Assembly (NCBI RefSeq): GCF_023921125.1 | Contig: NZ_CP099466.1 | Coordinates: 2,728,001 to 2,792,000, forward strand | Direction of reading: 5' to 3' | Length of the DNA stretch: 64,000 bases | Origin: Arthrobacter caoxuetaonis | GTDB lineage: Bacteria; Actinomycetota; Actinomycetes; Actinomycetales; Micrococcaceae | Part shown: positions 18,042 to 30,216 of the stretch, in pieces | Layout: every line of letters begins with the position of its first letter | Numbering within the stretch: position 1 is the first letter of the stretch | Made by a program: the position numbers and the translations under genes | Notes under the pieces: model-generated | The model's database searches: none | What the model saw: the letters and a program-made list of their open reading frames with translations, nothing else | What the model was told of the DNA's origin: nothing

Positions 18042-20224
18042 ACGGTGCTCTCCCGCGTCTTGGCGCCGGCCAGCACTGCCAGCGAAGCTGCGACTGAATG
18101 GTCGTGGACTTCTTCTTCCTGCGGGTGGGCGCGCAGCACGACCATGGACTTCGCAGCGACCTTCAGCTTGCCGTCGCTGCTCACAGGATCCGAGTCAGCT
18201 CCCTCCCCCGCGGTGTCGATGACCTGGTCCCAGAGGTCCCCGTACTCCTGCGGCGGCAACGTGACCGTAACGGTGGCGTCGTCAGCGTTGAAGTAGAGCA
18301 GGAAGCTCGCGTCAGTGATCGGCTGGCCGCGGCGGTCGTTTCCGCGGATACCCTGTCCGTTCAGGAACACTCCCAGGGACCGCCCCAGCTGGCTGTCCCA
18401 GTCTTCGGGCTTCATGGGCGTGCCGTCGTCATTGAGCCAGACGATGTCCGGCAGGACGTCTTCTTCCCCGCGCTCCACCGGGCGGCCGTCGAAGAATTTG
18501 CGCCGGCGGAACGTGGGGTGCTCGGCGCGCAGCTTGTTCACCGCGGCGGTGAACTCCATCAGCGGAGCGTCCATGTTCTCCCAGTTGATCCAGGTCAGTT
18601 CGGAGTCCTGCGCGTAGCCGTTGTTGTTGCCGTTCTGGGTCCTGCCGAGCTCGTCGCCGTGGGAAATCATCGGAACGCCCTGGGACAGCAGGAGCGTGGC
18701 CAGGAAGTTGCGCTGCTGGCGGGCACGCAGGGACAGGACGTCAGGGTCATCCGTGGGGCCCTCGGCGCCGCAGTTCCACGAACGGTTGTGGGACTCGCCG
18801 TCGTTGTTGTCTTCGCCGTTGGCCTCGTTGTGCTTCTCGTTGTACGAGACCAGGTCGCGCAGGGTAAACCCGTCGTGCGCGGTGACGAAGTTGATGGAGG
18901 CAACCGGACGGCGTCCCGAGGACTCATAGAGGTCTGCGGAACCCGTGATGCGGGAGGCGAATTCTCCCAGCGTCGAGGGCTCTCCGCGCCAGAAATCCCG
19001 GACCGTGTCACGGTACTTGCCGTTCCATTCCGTCCACTGCGGCGGGAAGTTGCCCACCTGGTAGCCGCCGGGTCCGATGTCCCACGGTTCGGCGATCAGT
19101 TTGACCTGGGAGACTACCGGGTCCTGCTGCACCAGCTCGAAGAACGCGGACAGCTTGTCCACATCGTAGAACTCGCGGGCCAGGGTGGAAGCGAGGTCGA
19201 AGCGGAAACCGTCAACGTGCATTTCCGTCACCCAGTAACGCAGCGAATCCATGATCAGCTGCAGGGAGTGCGGGTTGCCGACGTTCAGCGAGTTGCCGGT
19301 GCCCGTGTAGTCCATGTAATAGCGCTTGTCGTCCTCCACCAGCCGGTAATAGGCAGCGTTGTCGATTCCGCGGAAGGAGAGCGTGGGGCCCAGGTGGTTG
19401 CCTTCGGCGGTGTGGTTGTAGACCACGTCCAGGATCACTTCGATGCCGGCCGTGTGCAGGGCCTTGACCATGGCCTTGAACTCCTGGACCTGCTGACCGT
19501 CGTCCCCGGTTGACCCGTAGGTGTTCTGCGGGGCGAAGAAACCGATGGTGTTGTAGCCCCAGTAGTTGGAGAGGCCCTTTTCCTGCAGCGTTGAATCGTC
19601 GACGAACTGGTGCACCGGCATCAGCTCCAAGGCCGTCACGCCCAGCTTCTGCAGGTGGGCGATCACGGCCGGGTGGGCGATGCCGGCGTAGGTGCCGCGC
19701 TGTTCCTCGGGAACCTCGGGGTGCTGTTCGGTCAGGCCCCTGACGTGCGCTTCGTAGATGACCGACTGGTGGTAGTCGGTGCGGGGCCGGCGGTCACCAT
19801 CCCAGTCGAAGAAGGGATTAATGACCACGGCCTTCATCATGTGGGGTGCGGAGTCCTCGTCATTGCGGGAGTCTTCGTCACCGAAGTTGTAGCCGAACAG
19901 GGACTGGTTCCAGTCGATCTGGCCGGAGACCGCCTTGGCATATGGATCCAGGAGCAGCTTGCTCGGGTTGCAGCGGTTGCCCTGTTCGGGGTCGTTGGGT
20001 CCGTCCACCCGGTAGCCGTACTTCTGCCCGGGCACCACGTGCGGGAGGTAGCAGTGCCAGACATAGCCGTCTACTTCCGTGAGCGGAACGCACGACTCCG
20101 TGCCGTCGTCGTCGAACAGGCAGAGCGTGACCGAATCCGCCACCTCGCTGTAGAGGGCGAAATTCGTGCCGTTGCCGTCGTACGTGGCTCCCAGCGGGTA
20201 TGCATCTCCGGGCCAGACTTCCAT
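18038..20224 (-). CDS. treX: glycogen debranching enzyme TreX/GlgX
   Basis: A 728-residue GH13 isoamylase-type enzyme that removes alpha-1,6 branches and supplies linear maltodextrins to TreY. A CBM48-like N-terminal domain ([19 protein letters not shown]) is followed by the barrel with [20 protein letters not shown] (Asp343), LIAEPWD (Glu379) and [13 protein letters not shown] (Asp451). As first gene of the tre set it has an 87-nt space upstream to nnr. That space could hold a promoter, but I could not pick a convincing one. Confidence 0.95.
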   Translation of the reverse strand: MEVWPGDAYPLGATYDGNGTNFALYSEVADSVTLCLFDDDGTESCVPLTEVDGYVWHCYLPHVVPGQKYGYRVDGPNDPEQGNRCNPSKLLLDPYAKAVSGQIDWNQSLFGYNFGDEDSRNDEDSAPHMMKAVVINPFFDWDGDRRPRTDYHQSVIYEAHVRGLTEQHPEVPEEQRGTYAGIAHPAVIAHLQKLGVTALELMPVHQFVDDSTLQEKGLSNYWGYNTIGFFAPQNTYGSTGDDGQQVQEFKAMVKALHTAGIEVILDVVYNHTAEGNHLGPTLSFRGIDNAAYYRLVEDDKRYYMDYTGTGNSLNVGNPHSLQLIMDSLRYWVTEMHVDGFRFDLASTLAREFYDVDKLSAFFELVQQDPVVSQVKLIAEPWDIGPGGYQVGNFPPQWTEWNGKYRDTVRDFWRGEPSTLGEFASRITGSADLYESSGRRPVASINFVTAHDGFTLRDLVSYNEKHNEANGEDNNDGESHNRSWNCGAEGPTDDPDVLSLRARQQRNFLATLLLSQGVPMISHGDELGRTQNGNNNGYAQDSELTWINWENMDAPLMEFTAAVNKLRAEHPTFRRRKFFDGRPVERGEEDVLPDIVWLNDDGTPMKPEDWDSQLGRSLGVFLNGQGIRGNDRRGQPITDASFLLYFNADDATVTVTLPPQEYGDLWDQVIDTAGEGADSDPVSSDGKLKVAAKSMVVLRAHPQEEEVHDHSVAASLAVLAGAKTRESTV

Positions 20225-20311
20225 TCACAAGCTCCTGACTGCTGTAGCTGGTGCAGGCATTACTACGCCTACTTACTTTTACAGTATGTCAGCACGCTGA
20301 GCATCTGCGAG

Positions 20312-21820
20312 TCAGCCGTGCAGCAGGTCTGCCATGACCGATCGGACGCCCTCCGGCAGTTTGGAAACTTCCACCGGACCGCTTTCAGCGGCGAGCCTCC
20401 CGGCCTGTCCGTGGATGCTGGCGGCGGCTGCCGCCAGGCGGGCATAGTGTCCCGGACCGCGGGTCCCGGTCCGATCGGTGGACAGCAGTGCTCCGAGGAT
20501 GCCGGAAAGGGTATCGCCGCTGCCGGCGGCTGCCAGCCAGGGCGTTGCCTCCGCCTGGCTGTATACGGGCCCGCCGGGAGCCGCGACCAGGGTTGCCCAG
20601 CCCTTCAGCAGGACGGTTGCCCCGGTGAGGTCCGCGGCTCTGCGCACCCAGGTCAGCGGGTCAGCTTCAACACCGGGCCGGTCGATACGCTCCCCCAGGG
20701 AGTTCAGCAACCCGGTCATCTCCCCGGCGTGCGGAGTAAGAATGACCTGCGGCCCCAGGCCTGGTTCCACGGCCTGGATCGCATCGGCGTCAATCACGGC
20801 GGGGAGCCCGGAAGCCATGGCCTCCACCGCCCTGCGCCGCTGGTCTTCATCGACTCCGGCGCCCGGACCGGCAACCCAGGCCTGCACATGGGTCAGGGGC
20901 ACCGTGCTGTCCGCGCAGACAGCTTCCGGGTGCGCCGCGTGGATCAGCCCGGAGACCGGCTCCGGCCCGAGGTAGCGCACCATCCCCGTTCCCGTGGCGA
21001 GTGCCGCACCCGTCGCCAGGACGGCCGCGCCCGGATATGTTTCCGACCCAGCCGCGATGCCGAGGACTCCCCTGCTGTACTTGTGGTCTCCCGGAACCGG
21101 TTCCGTCAACAGGGCTGCTATGTCCCGGTTCTCCAGGCGCTGCACGGCCGGGGCGTCGAGATACCCTGCGATTCCGATGTCCACGAGTTCGATCTCGCCC
21201 GCAGCCTCTGCACCGGGGCCGGCCATCAGCCCGGTCTTGACGGCACCGAAAGTCACCGTGAGGTCCGCACGAAGATGGGGTCCCGCTGCTTGCCCGGTAT
21301 CGGCATCTATTCCGCTGGGGAGATCGCAGGCGATGACCGCCGGTGACTCTCCCCGCCGCAGGCGTGCCGGTGCAAGCACTGCCAGCTGCGCGGCCTGGGA
21401 CCGGAGTCCCCCCTTGCCGCCGGTGCCGAGAACGCCGTCAAGGACGACGTCAGACTCCCGGCACAGTGCCAGTGCGGCGGAAACGGTCTCATCGCGCAGC
21501 TGAAGAACCCTGCCGCCGTTGCTGCGGAACGCAGCGAGTGCCTCCGGATGGGCCTGCTCCGAGGTCAGTACCGCTGTGGCGCCGGCACCGCGGGCCAGCA
21601 GCCGGGAGGCAGCATAGAGGGCATCTCCGCCGTTGTTGCCTGCTCCCGCCAAGACGACGACGGCGGCTCCGTAGATCCGGCCGCGGCGTTGGGCGAGGAG
21701 CGCAGCAGCACTGCGGTACAGTCCGTAGGCGGCCTTCTGCATCAGCTCCGGACCGGCACCGGCTTCAAGGAGCGGGCGCTCCGCTGCACGGACCGCTGAC
21801 CCCGGATACGCACTGATCAT
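20312..21820 (-). CDS. nnr: bifunctional NAD(P)H-hydrate epimerase / ADP-dependent NAD(P)H-hydrate dehydratase
   Basis: A 502-residue metabolite-repair enzyme that restores NAD(P)H from its hydrated S and R forms. The N-terminal YjeF domain carries VLAGAGNNGGDALYAASRLL and IACDLPSGIDADTG. The C-terminal ribokinase-like domain carries VAGPGAGVDEDQ, ILTPHAGEMTGLL and AGSGDTLSGILGALLS with the catalytic Asp. It lies 10 nt behind acpS, the usual actinobacterial neighbour. Confidence 0.95.
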   Translation of the reverse strand: MISAYPGSAVRAAERPLLEAGAGPELMQKAAYGLYRSAAALLAQRRGRIYGAAVVVLAGAGNNGGDALYAASRLLARGAGATAVLTSEQAHPEALAAFRSNGGRVLQLRDETVSAALALCRESDVVLDGVLGTGGKGGLRSQAAQLAVLAPARLRRGESPAVIACDLPSGIDADTGQAAGPHLRADLTVTFGAVKTGLMAGPGAEAAGEIELVDIGIAGYLDAPAVQRLENRDIAALLTEPVPGDHKYSRGVLGIAAGSETYPGAAVLATGAALATGTGMVRYLGPEPVSGLIHAAHPEAVCADSTVPLTHVQAWVAGPGAGVDEDQRRRAVEAMASGLPAVIDADAIQAVEPGLGPQVILTPHAGEMTGLLNSLGERIDRPGVEADPLTWVRRAADLTGATVLLKGWATLVAAPGGPVYSQAEATPWLAAAGSGDTLSGILGALLSTDRTGTRGPGHYARLAAAAASIHGQAGRLAAESGPVEVSKLPEGVRSVMADLLHG

Positions 21821-21830
21821 GCGTACCAGA

Positions 21831-22181
21831 CTAGCCCTCTGCGACCACCATGGCAGTGGCTACATCGCCGTCGTGGCTCAGGGAGAGGTGCCAGGTCCGC
21901 ACACCCTTGGCTTCGGCGGCCGCAGCCACCGTTCCATCGACGCGGATCCTCGGTGCACCGGCCGGGTCCAGTTCCACCTGGCAGTGCTGCCAGTTCATTC
22001 CCGCGGGCGCCCCCAGGGCTTTGGCTACGGCTTCCTTGGCTGCGAACCGTGCTGCCAGGGAACGCAGGCTCAGCTCCCGTTCGGCCGGAACGAAGAGCCT
22101 CGCGCGGAGGCCGGGCGTGCGTTCAAGCTGGCGTCCAAAGCGCGGGACGTCCACCACGTCCACGCCAATCCCCACGATCAT
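21831..22181 (-). CDS. acpS: holo-[acyl-carrier-protein] synthase
   Basis: A 116-residue enzyme that transfers 4'-phosphopantetheine from CoA to apo-[18 protein letters not shown] holds the Mg-binding Asp and [15 protein letters not shown] the conserved Glu/Lys helix. The C-terminal [16 protein letters not shown] strand closes the trimer site. It lies between glmS (33 nt) and nnr (10 nt). The coaA gene nearby feeds the same CoA supply. Confidence 0.96.
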   Translation of the reverse strand: MIVGIGVDVVDVPRFGRQLERTPGLRARLFVPAERELSLRSLAARFAAKEAVAKALGAPAGMNWQHCQVELDPAGAPRIRVDGTVAAAAEAKGVRTWHLSLSHDGDVATAMVVAEG

Positions 22182-22214
22182 GCGTTCCCCCTTGGCTGCC
22201 CGTTGCCGGGACTG

Positions 22215-24092
<1,878 letters not shown>

Positions 24093-24194
24093 AGTGCTAA
24101 GAGTACCGGCAGGATAAGGCAGGCGACGAAACGCCCGGCGCAAGCGGCCTCTGCACGTTTGGATTGACCGGCGAGGCAGTGCACAATTCCTAGG

Positions 24195-25175
24195 GTGACC
24201 GAACCAACTCCGCGGGCCTCGTCCGGTAACGGCCAAGAGACCAACTTCACCCCATTCGTTGAGCTGGACCGGCAGACCTGGTCACGCCTGTCCCACGAAA
24301 TCGAGTCCCCGCTCAACCAGGACGACATCACCCGCCTGCGCGGCCTGGGTGACCAGCTGAACCTCGATGAGGTCCGCGAGGTCTATCTGCCGCTCTCCCG
24401 CCTGCTGAACCTCTACGTCGCGGCTGCCGGCAAGCTGCACAGCGCCACCACGACCTTCCTCGGAGAGAAGACCACGCGGACACCATTCGTGATCGGGGTC
24501 GCCGGGTCGGTTGCCGTCGGAAAATCCACCACCGCCCGCGTGCTGCGCGAAATGCTGCGGCGCTGGCCGGACACCCCCAATGTGGAACTCATAACCACGG
24601 ACGGTTTCCTCTATCCCAACGCCGAACTCAAGCGGCGCGGCCTGATGCAGCGCAAGGGCTTTCCGGAGAGCTATGACCGGCGCCGGCTGCTGCGCTTCGT
24701 CAGCGCAGTGAAAAGCGGCGCCGAAGAAGTGCGCGCTCCGCGCTATTCGCACCTGACCTACGACATTGTTCCCGGCTCGGAAATCGTGGTTCGGCGTCCC
24801 GATGTGCTGATCGTCGAGGGACTGAACGTCCTGGCCCCCGCCCGGACCAGGCCGGACGGCCGCTCCGGACTGGCGCTGAGCGATTTCTTCGACTTCTCGA
24901 TCTATGTGGACGCCCGGACTTCCTATATCGAAGAGTGGTATGTCCAGCGCTTCCAGTCGCTCCGCAGCGGTGCCTTCGCCAATCCGGCGTCGTACTTCCA
25001 CCGCTATGCGGACCTCACTGACGCCGAGGCGCGTGAAACTGCACTGGACATCTGGAAGCGGATCAACGAGCCCAACCTCGTGACCAACGTCCTGCCGACC
25101 CGCGGGCGCGCGCAGCTGGTGCTCACCAAGGACGCCGACCATTCGGTCCGGCGGATGCTCCTGCGCAAGACCTGA
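24195..25175 (+). CDS. coaA: type I pantothenate kinase
   Basis: A 326-residue kinase catalysing the first step of CoA synthesis. The P-loop [12 protein letters not shown] lies at residues 101-112, followed by [12 protein letters not shown] and [20 protein letters not shown] is the type I C-terminal motif. It starts with GTG, divergent from glmS with about 100 nt between the starts. Length is typical (about 310-325). Confidence 0.97.
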   Translation: MTEPTPRASSGNGQETNFTPFVELDRQTWSRLSHEIESPLNQDDITRLRGLGDQLNLDEVREVYLPLSRLLNLYVAAAGKLHSATTTFLGEKTTRTPFVIGVAGSVAVGKSTTARVLREMLRRWPDTPNVELITTDGFLYPNAELKRRGLMQRKGFPESYDRRRLLRFVSAVKSGAEEVRAPRYSHLTYDIVPGSEIVVRRPDVLIVEGLNVLAPARTRPDGRSGLALSDFFDFSIYVDARTSYIEEWYVQRFQSLRSGAFANPASYFHRYADLTDAEARETALDIWKRINEPNLVTNVLPTRGRAQLVLTKDADHSVRRMLLRKT

Positions 25176-25229
25176 GCAGCAGCACGTCATCTCCGGCGCC
25201 GGACACCGGGCAGCCGATAGTCTTGGCCG

Positions 25230-25628
25230 ATGCTTAAGGGTTTCAAAGACTTCATCATGAAGGGCAACGTGCTCGACCTTGCCGTTGCCGTCATCATCGG
25301 CACGGCGTTCACCGCAGTAGTCAACGCCATGGTTTCAGCAGTGCTGATGCCGTTCATTTCCGGTCTGGTCGGTTCACCGAATTTCGACAGTTTCGCTGTG
25401 GTGAACCTGAACGGAAACGCTATCCAGTTCGGGGTGCTGCTGACCGCAGTGGTCAATTTCCTGTTGGTAGCTGCCACGGTGTACTTCGTGATCGTACTGC
25501 CCATGAACAAGATGATTGAACGCCGCAACCGGCGCATGGGAATTACACCGGCACAGTCGGTGGATCCGCAGATTGCGCTGCTTACCGAAATCCGGGACGC
25601 GCTGGCTTCCCAGCGCCCCTCCGCCTAG
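25230..25628 (+). CDS. mscL: large-conductance mechanosensitive channel MscL
   Basis: A 132-residue pentameric channel subunit that opens on hypo-osmotic shock. [20 protein letters not shown] is the amphipathic N-terminal helix running into TM1, and [21 protein letters not shown] is TM2. The cytoplasmic helix ends at residue 132. Its TAG stop and the glmM TAG stop share the palindrome CTAG at 25625-25628. Confidence 0.96.
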   Translation: MLKGFKDFIMKGNVLDLAVAVIIGTAFTAVVNAMVSAVLMPFISGLVGSPNFDSFAVVNLNGNAIQFGVLLTAVVNFLLVAATVYFVIVLPMNKMIERRNRRMGITPAQSVDPQIALLTEIRDALASQRPSA

Positions 25629-26995
25629 ACGCTGGCGCCCTCGGACGGCGTGAGGGAGAGGTTCGCTTCCACCGTGGCGGCCAGTTTCTCAGCCACTGCC
25701 TGGGCAGTTTCCATATCTTCCGCTTCGACCATCACACGCACCAGCGGCTCGGTGCCGGACGGACGCAGCAGGACGCGCCCGGTTTCGCCCAGCTTTTCCT
25801 GGGCGTCGATTACGGCCTGGCGAACCGTCTCGTGCGTGGACGCGGCTGATTTGTCCACATCTTTGACGTTGATGAGGACCTGGGGCATTTTCGTCATGAT
25901 GCTGGCCAGCTGCTTCAGGCTGCGTCCGGTCTTGGCGACCTGGGCAGCGAGCTGCAGGCCGGTCAGGACGCCGTCGCCCGTCGTGGCGTACTGCGAGAAG
26001 ATCACATGCCCGGACTGCTCGCCGCCGAGGCTGTAGCCGCCTTGACGCATGGCTTCGAGCACGTACCTGTCCCCCACTCCGGTCTCCCGGATGCTGATGC
26101 CTGCTTCGCGCAGTGCCAGCTTGAGGCCAAGGTTGCTCATGACCGTGGCTACGAGGGCGTCATCCTTGAGTTCTCCCGACGCCTTCATGGCAACGGCCAT
26201 GATCGCCATGATCTGATCGCCGTCGACGACGTTGCCTTCCGCGTCCACTGCGAGGCATCGATCCGCGTCGCCGTCATGGGCGATACCGAGGTCGGCCGCA
26301 TGCTCCAGCACGGCAGCCTGAAGCGGCTGCAGGTGGGTGGAACCGTAGCCGTCATTGATGTTGATGCCGTCCGGCTCGGCTCCGATGACGATCACTTCTG
26401 CACCGGCGTCGGCAAAGACCTGCGGTGAGCAGCCGCTGGCCGCTCCGTGGGCACAGTCAAGGACTACCTTTAGCCCGTCCAGCCGGTGCGGCAGCGTCTG
26501 CAGCAGGTGCACGATGTAGCGGTCTTCAGCGTCCGCAAAGCGTTTGATGCGGCCCACGGCGGCACCGGTGGGCCGGGGACTGGGCACATCCATCTCGGCT
26601 TCGATCGCATCTTCCAGCGCGTCGTCGAGTTTCTGCCCGCCGCGGGCCAGGAATTTGATGCCGTTGTCGGGGGCAGCGTTGTGGGAGGCGGAAATCATGA
26701 CGCCGAAGTCGGCTTCGAGGTCGGCAACGAGGTACGCGGCCGCGGGGGTGGGCAGGACTCCGGCATCGAAGACGTCAATACCTGAGCTGGCGAGGCCTGC
26801 TTCAATGGCGGCCGAAATGAAGTCGCCGCTGATGCGGGGATCCCGCGCCACCACAGCTACTGGCCGCTTGCCTGCAGGAACCTGGCGGTGCCCCAGAACC
26901 ACTGCTGCCGCCTGCGCGAGCCCCAGCGCCACTTCGGCCGTAATCAGGCCGTTGGCCAGCCCGCGTACCCCGTCAGTGCCAAACAGTCGTGTCAT
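25625..26995 (-). CDS. glmM: phosphoglucosamine mutase
   Basis: A 456-residue alpha-phosphohexomutase converting glucosamine 6-phosphate to 1-phosphate, the step after Glm[10 protein letters not shown] opens the protein. The phosphoserine loop is [13 protein letters not shown] with Ser104 (Ala replaces the more common Pro after Asn). AHDGDADRC is the metal-binding loop, [10 protein letters not shown] the sugar loop and [12 protein letters not shown] the phosphate loop. The gene stands alone upstream of the convergent mscL. Confidence 0.97.
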   Translation of the reverse strand: MTRLFGTDGVRGLANGLITAEVALGLAQAAAVVLGHRQVPAGKRPVAVVARDPRISGDFISAAIEAGLASSGIDVFDAGVLPTPAAAYLVADLEADFGVMISASHNAAPDNGIKFLARGGQKLDDALEDAIEAEMDVPSPRPTGAAVGRIKRFADAEDRYIVHLLQTLPHRLDGLKVVLDCAHGAASGCSPQVFADAGAEVIVIGAEPDGININDGYGSTHLQPLQAAVLEHAADLGIAHDGDADRCLAVDAEGNVVDGDQIMAIMAVAMKASGELKDDALVATVMSNLGLKLALREAGISIRETGVGDRYVLEAMRQGGYSLGGEQSGHVIFSQYATTGDGVLTGLQLAAQVAKTGRSLKQLASIMTKMPQVLINVKDVDKSAASTHETVRQAVIDAQEKLGETGRVLLRPSGTEPLVRVMVEAEDMETAQAVAEKLAATVEANLSLTPSEGASV

Positions 26996-27192
26996 GTTCC
27001 AGAATCCTTAAAGCATGTAATAGCCACCCGTGCGGCTGCCCGGAAAAGGGCGCCGTGCTGCGACCCCGGGGCCTATTCTGCCACTTAGCGAAGTCAGCGG
27101 GCGAAATACCCGCAGGCCTTAGGAGAGAAAAAGGTGGCTTTAGGAGGTTTTCCGAGCCCAAAAGAGTGTGTTTTGCGTCCCTTTCAAGGGCC
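26996..27192. other. intergenic space upstream of glmM
   Basis: This stretch should hold the glmM promoter and the 3' end of the rplM-rpsI transcript. No open frame looks protein-like and I could not choose a convincing promoter. Confidence 0.4.
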
Positions 27193-27231
27193 AAAAACAG
27201 AGAACCCCCGGCCGTGGCCAGGGGTTCTCTG
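27193..27231 (-). terminator. Rho-independent terminator of the rplM-rpsI operon
   Basis: On the minus strand an 11-bp stem (CAGAGAACCCC / GGGGTTCTCTG) with an inner GGCC/GGCC helix is followed directly by TTTTT (plus-strand A-run 27193-27197). It lies about 140 nt beyond the rpsI stop. Confidence 0.85.
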
Positions 27232-27295
27232 TAGTGCCCCGTGGGGGCAGGCGCTCCAGCGCCTGGTTCCAAGCACTGGATGAGCGCTTGTGGAG

Positions 27296-27378
27296 CCAAG
27301 CGCTAAAAAGCGCCGAGGGCCCCCTCTTGCTGACGCTCCAGCGGCAGCAAGAGGGGAAGGCGCCTTTTTAGCGCTTGG
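27296..27378. repeat. 83-nt inverted repeat overlapping the end of rpsI
   Basis: The left arm 27296-27314 (plus strand ccaagcgctaaaaagcgcc) is the inverse complement of 27359-27378 apart from a single-base bulge. Nested inside is a perfect 12-bp arm pair, cccctcttgctg (27321-27332) with cagcaagagggg (27343-27354 by count), and a further CGCT/AGCG inner helix. The right arm contains the last four codons and stop of rpsI, so the transcript folds back onto its own coding end. No U-run follows, so it is not a classic terminator. Confidence 0.75.
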
Positions 27379-27865
27379 AGTACTGAGGTGCCTTGCGGGC
27401 CTTCTTGAGACCGGCCTTCTTGCGCTCGATGACGCGGGCGTCACGAGTCAGGAAGCCAGCCTTCTTCAGGGCCGGGCGGTTGTTCTCGCGGTCGATCTCG
27501 TTCAGCGAGCGAGCCACGCCGAGACGCAGTGCGCCGGCCTGGCCGGAGGCGCCGCCGCCGTGGATGCGGGCGATGACGTCGTAGGCGCCGTCGAGGTCGA
27601 GGAGCTTGAACGGCTCGTTGACTTCCTGCTGGTGCAGCTTGTTCGGGAAGTAGTCAGCCAGCTCGCGGCCGTTGACGATCCACTTGCCGGTACCGGGAAC
27701 AACGCGCACGCGGGCGATTGCTTCCTTGCGGCGGCCAACAGCGGAACCGGCGACGGTCAGCGCCGGGCGTTCCTTGACGGCTGCCTCGGCAGCGTCAGGG
27801 GATTCCGAGGTGTAGCTGGTGAGCTCCTCGGTGTTTTCATTCAGCTCTTCAGTGTTCTGAGCCAC
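27368..27865 (-). CDS. rpsI: 30S ribosomal protein S9
   Basis: 165 residues. The S9 core begins at [18 protein letters not shown] and ends with the RKAPQYSKR tail that reaches the P-site tRNA. An acidic, low-complexity N-terminal extension of about 40 residues ([19 protein letters not shown]...) precedes the core. It follows rplM by 39 nt and ends inside the long inverted repeat at 27296-27378. Confidence 0.97.
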   Translation of the reverse strand: MAQNTEELNENTEELTSYTSESPDAAEAAVKERPALTVAGSAVGRRKEAIARVRVVPGTGKWIVNGRELADYFPNKLHQQEVNEPFKLLDLDGAYDVIARIHGGGASGQAGALRLGVARSLNEIDRENNRPALKKAGFLTRDARVIERKKAGLKKARKAPQYSKR

Positions 27866-27904
27866 GATTCTCCTTGAATTAATTTCTTAGTTGGCGGGCC
27901 AGAA

Positions 27905-28348
27905 CTACTGGGCGACCTGGGTGATTTCGAAGGTCTTGGGCTGCTGGGCGGCGTGGGGGTGCTCGGCACCCTTGTATACCTTGAGCTTGCCCATCTGCTG
28001 TGCAGCGAGGGAGTTCTTGGGCAGCATGCCGCGGATGGCCTTCTCAACTGCACGCACCGGGTTCTTTTCCAGCAGTTCGGCATAGTTGACGGAGGACAGG
28101 CCGCCCGGGAAACCGGAGTGGCGGTAGGCACGCTTCTGTTCGAGCTTGGCGCCGGTCAGGGCAACCTTCTCAGCGTTGATGATGATGACGAAATCGCCCA
28201 TGTCCATATGGGGAGCAAAGGTCGGCTTGTGCTTTCCGCGCAGCAGTGTTGCGGTCTGGCTGGCAAGACGGCCTAGGACAACGTCGGTGGCGTCAATGAC
28301 GTGCCACTGGCGGTTGATGTCGCCGGGCTTCGGGGTGTACGTACGCAC
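27905..28348 (-). CDS. rplM: 50S ribosomal protein L13
   Basis: 147 residues, first gene of the rplM-rpsI operon, starting at GTG (28346-28348) with GAAGG eight bases upstream. [16 protein letters not shown] and [14 protein letters not shown] are the family blocks. L13 is an early assembly protein of the large subunit. A promoter lies about 210 nt upstream, leaving a long structured leader. Confidence 0.97.
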   Translation of the reverse strand: MRTYTPKPGDINRQWHVIDATDVVLGRLASQTATLLRGKHKPTFAPHMDMGDFVIIINAEKVALTGAKLEQKRAYRHSGFPGGLSSVNYAELLEKNPVRAVEKAIRGMLPKNSLAAQQMGKLKVYKGAEHPHAAQQPKTFEITQVAQ

Positions 28349-28556
28349 GGTGTTTGCCTTCGTTTCTTCTTCTTAGGTGGCGCGCCGCGTATGGATGCCA
28401 TACGCCGCGCAGCTTCTCTATGCGTTACCGGATGGTCAGGTGAGGACTGATGTAACCAGTGGTCCTGAGATCTCGGCTATCTCCCCGGGGCCAGGTGGCT
28501 CTGCAACTGAGCCGCTCCCGTGGGCATAGACCTATCGAGGTAGGACACGCACAACG
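28349..28556 (-). promoter_or_regulatory. long structured 5' leader of rplM-rpsI
   Basis: About 208 nt lie between the predicted promoter and the rplM start. Near its 3' end a 13-bp stem with one mismatch (GCGCGGCGTATGG paired with CCATACGCGGCGC, loop CAT) spans about 28380-28410, roughly 32 nt before the start codon. Further upstream GGCTC/GAGCC and other short pairings are possible. Ribosomal protein operons often carry autoregulatory leaders and L13 leaders are known in other phyla; whether this one is regulatory is inference. Confidence 0.5.
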
Positions 28557-28563
28557 ACTATAA

Positions 28564-28592
28564 ACAATAGCCTGCTTGCGGGGTCAGGTCAA
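28564..28592 (-). promoter_or_regulatory. sigma70-type promoter for rplM
   Basis: On the minus strand TTGACC (-35, 28587-28592) is followed by a 17-bp spacer and TATTGT (-10, 28564-28569). It lies just after the truA stop, so the rplM-rpsI unit is transcribed on its own. Confidence 0.7.
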
Positions 28593-28628
28593 AAGCCCTC
28601 ATGCATGCAGTTGTTCACACCCTGAATT

Positions 28629-29552
28629 CTATTCCCTCCGCGCCCTGGTCGCTTCCGCCCGGGCCAGCAGCTGGCCCGGCTCGGGGTACCTGACTTCTTC
28701 CAGGACCAGCGGGTGCGGCGGTGCCAGCTTGGATTTCGAATCCCGGACACGCGCGAACATGCGCTCTGCCAGCCACTGCGGCCTGCGCTCCCCCGCCCCG
28801 ACGAGCAGCGCCCCGCCGATCAGTGAACGGACCATGTTGTGGCAGAACGCATCTGCCTGCAGGTGGGCCAGCAGGATGCCGTCCGGTCCGCGGGTGAAGG
28901 AAAACTCCTGAAGCTCGCGGATGGTGGTGGCACCCTGCCGCGGCTTGCAGAAGGAAAGGAAGTCCTGGACCCCCAGGACGCCGGCTGCTGCTTCATTCAT
29001 GGCATCGTCACTGACGGGGACTTTGTTCCAGAGGGTCACGCTGCGCAGGAGCGGGTCCCAGTTTTCTTCACGGTCGGCGATCCTGTAGCTGTACCTCCGC
29101 CAGAGGGCGCTAAAACGCGCATCAAACCCTTCCGGGGCGAGGGAAACGCCGCTGACCTCAATGGCACCGGCACGGGCCTCCACGGCACGCCGGGCCACGT
29201 GCTGCTCCTTCAGCGGGACCGTCAGCTCCCGGTTCAGCACTCCGCGCAGCCGCCGCTGCAGCGCGACCGCCGGCTCCTTGTCCCGGGCGATGGCAAGCCA
29301 CTCGCGTTCCGTGGCATCGAAATGGACGACCTGTCCCCTGGCATGGACACCTGCATCGGTGCGGCCGGCTACGGTAACCCGGACCGGACGGCGGAACAGC
29401 ACCGCAAGGGCAGCTTCCAAGGTGCCCTGCACGGTGGGCAGCCCGGGCTGCACGGCCCAGCCTGCAAAAGGGGCTCCATCGTAGGACAGGTCCAGGCGGA
29501 TACGAAGAAGCCCGCCGTCCGGATACGGAACGGCGGGCCTCTCACTAGTCAT
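28629..29552 (-). CDS. truA: tRNA pseudouridine(38-40) synthase TruA
   Basis: A 307-residue pseudouridine synthase for the anticodon arm. The nucleophile is Asp66 in GRTDAGVHARGQVVHF, FDARFSALWRRYSYRI carries the conserved Tyr, and FCHNMVRSLIGGALLVG is the C-terminal family block. It is the last gene of the alpha operon here, 38 nt behind rplQ. Confidence 0.96.
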   Translation of the reverse strand: MTSERPAVPYPDGGLLRIRLDLSYDGAPFAGWAVQPGLPTVQGTLEAALAVLFRRPVRVTVAGRTDAGVHARGQVVHFDATEREWLAIARDKEPAVALQRRLRGVLNRELTVPLKEQHVARRAVEARAGAIEVSGVSLAPEGFDARFSALWRRYSYRIADREENWDPLLRSVTLWNKVPVSDDAMNEAAAGVLGVQDFLSFCKPRQGATTIRELQEFSFTRGPDGILLAHLQADAFCHNMVRSLIGGALLVGAGERRPQWLAERMFARVRDSKSKLAPPHPLVLEEVRYPEPGQLLARAEATRARRE

Positions 29553-29590
29553 AACCCCAATATTAAGGGCACAACGGGTATTTCAGAGAA

Positions 29591-30154
29591 TTACTTCTTC
29601 TCTTCGGTTTCCTCAGCAGCTTCGTCGGCAGACTCAGCGGATTCGGCCGACTCAGCGGAATCAGCAGATTCGGCCGAGTCAGCTGATTCGCCGGACTCTG
29701 CGGAGTCAGCGGAGTCAGCGGACTCAGCAACCGGGGCCGGAGCAGCGGCGGCAGCGGCCGTGGAGGCCTCTGCAACGACGGACTGCTTAGCGGAAAGCGG
29801 CTCGAGCACCAGTTCGATGACAGCCATGGGAGCGTTGTCGCCCTTGCGGTTGCCGATCTTGGTGATGCGGGTGTAGCCGCCGTCGCGCTGGGCGACAGCC
29901 GGTGCAATCTCGGTGAAGAGCTCGTGAACGAGGCCCTTGTCAGAGATCAGGGCCAGAACGCGGCGGCGGGAAGACAGGTCTCCGCGCTTGGCGAACGTGA
30001 TCAGGCGTTCTGCGTAGGGACGCAGGCGCTTGGCCTTGGTCACCGTGGTGGTGATCTGCTTGTGCTCGAACAGCTGTGCGGCAAGGTTCGCCAGCATGAG
30101 GCGCTGGTGAGCCGGGCTGCCTCCGAGGCGCTTACCCTTGGTGGGTGTAGGCAT
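29591..30154 (-). CDS. rplQ: 50S ribosomal protein L17 with long acidic tail
   Basis: 187 residues against about 120 for most L17. The core starts with the [20 protein letters not shown] block and ends near [20 protein letters not shown]. From about residue 140 a tail of alternating Ser-Ala-Asp and Ser-Ala-Glu triplets with an EEKK end extends the protein. At DNA level it is a degenerate 9-bp repeat. The tail is probably disordered; its role is unknown. Confidence 0.96.
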   Translation of the reverse strand: MPTPTKGKRLGGSPAHQRLMLANLAAQLFEHKQITTTVTKAKRLRPYAERLITFAKRGDLSSRRRVLALISDKGLVHELFTEIAPAVAQRDGGYTRITKIGNRKGDNAPMAVIELVLEPLSAKQSVVAEASTAAAAAAPAPVAESADSADSAESGESADSAESADSAESAESAESADEAAEETEEKK

Positions 30155-30216
30155 TACATTTTCTCCTCAAACGGTGCCGCGCAGTGCCAGGGGCACGGCG
30201 GCAAGATTTTGCGTGT

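Noticed and set aside
24093..24194. glmS ribozyme upstream of glmS
   Set aside because: Known glmS ribozymes are in Firmicutes and allies; only about 100 nt are available and no pseudoknot-like core was recognised.
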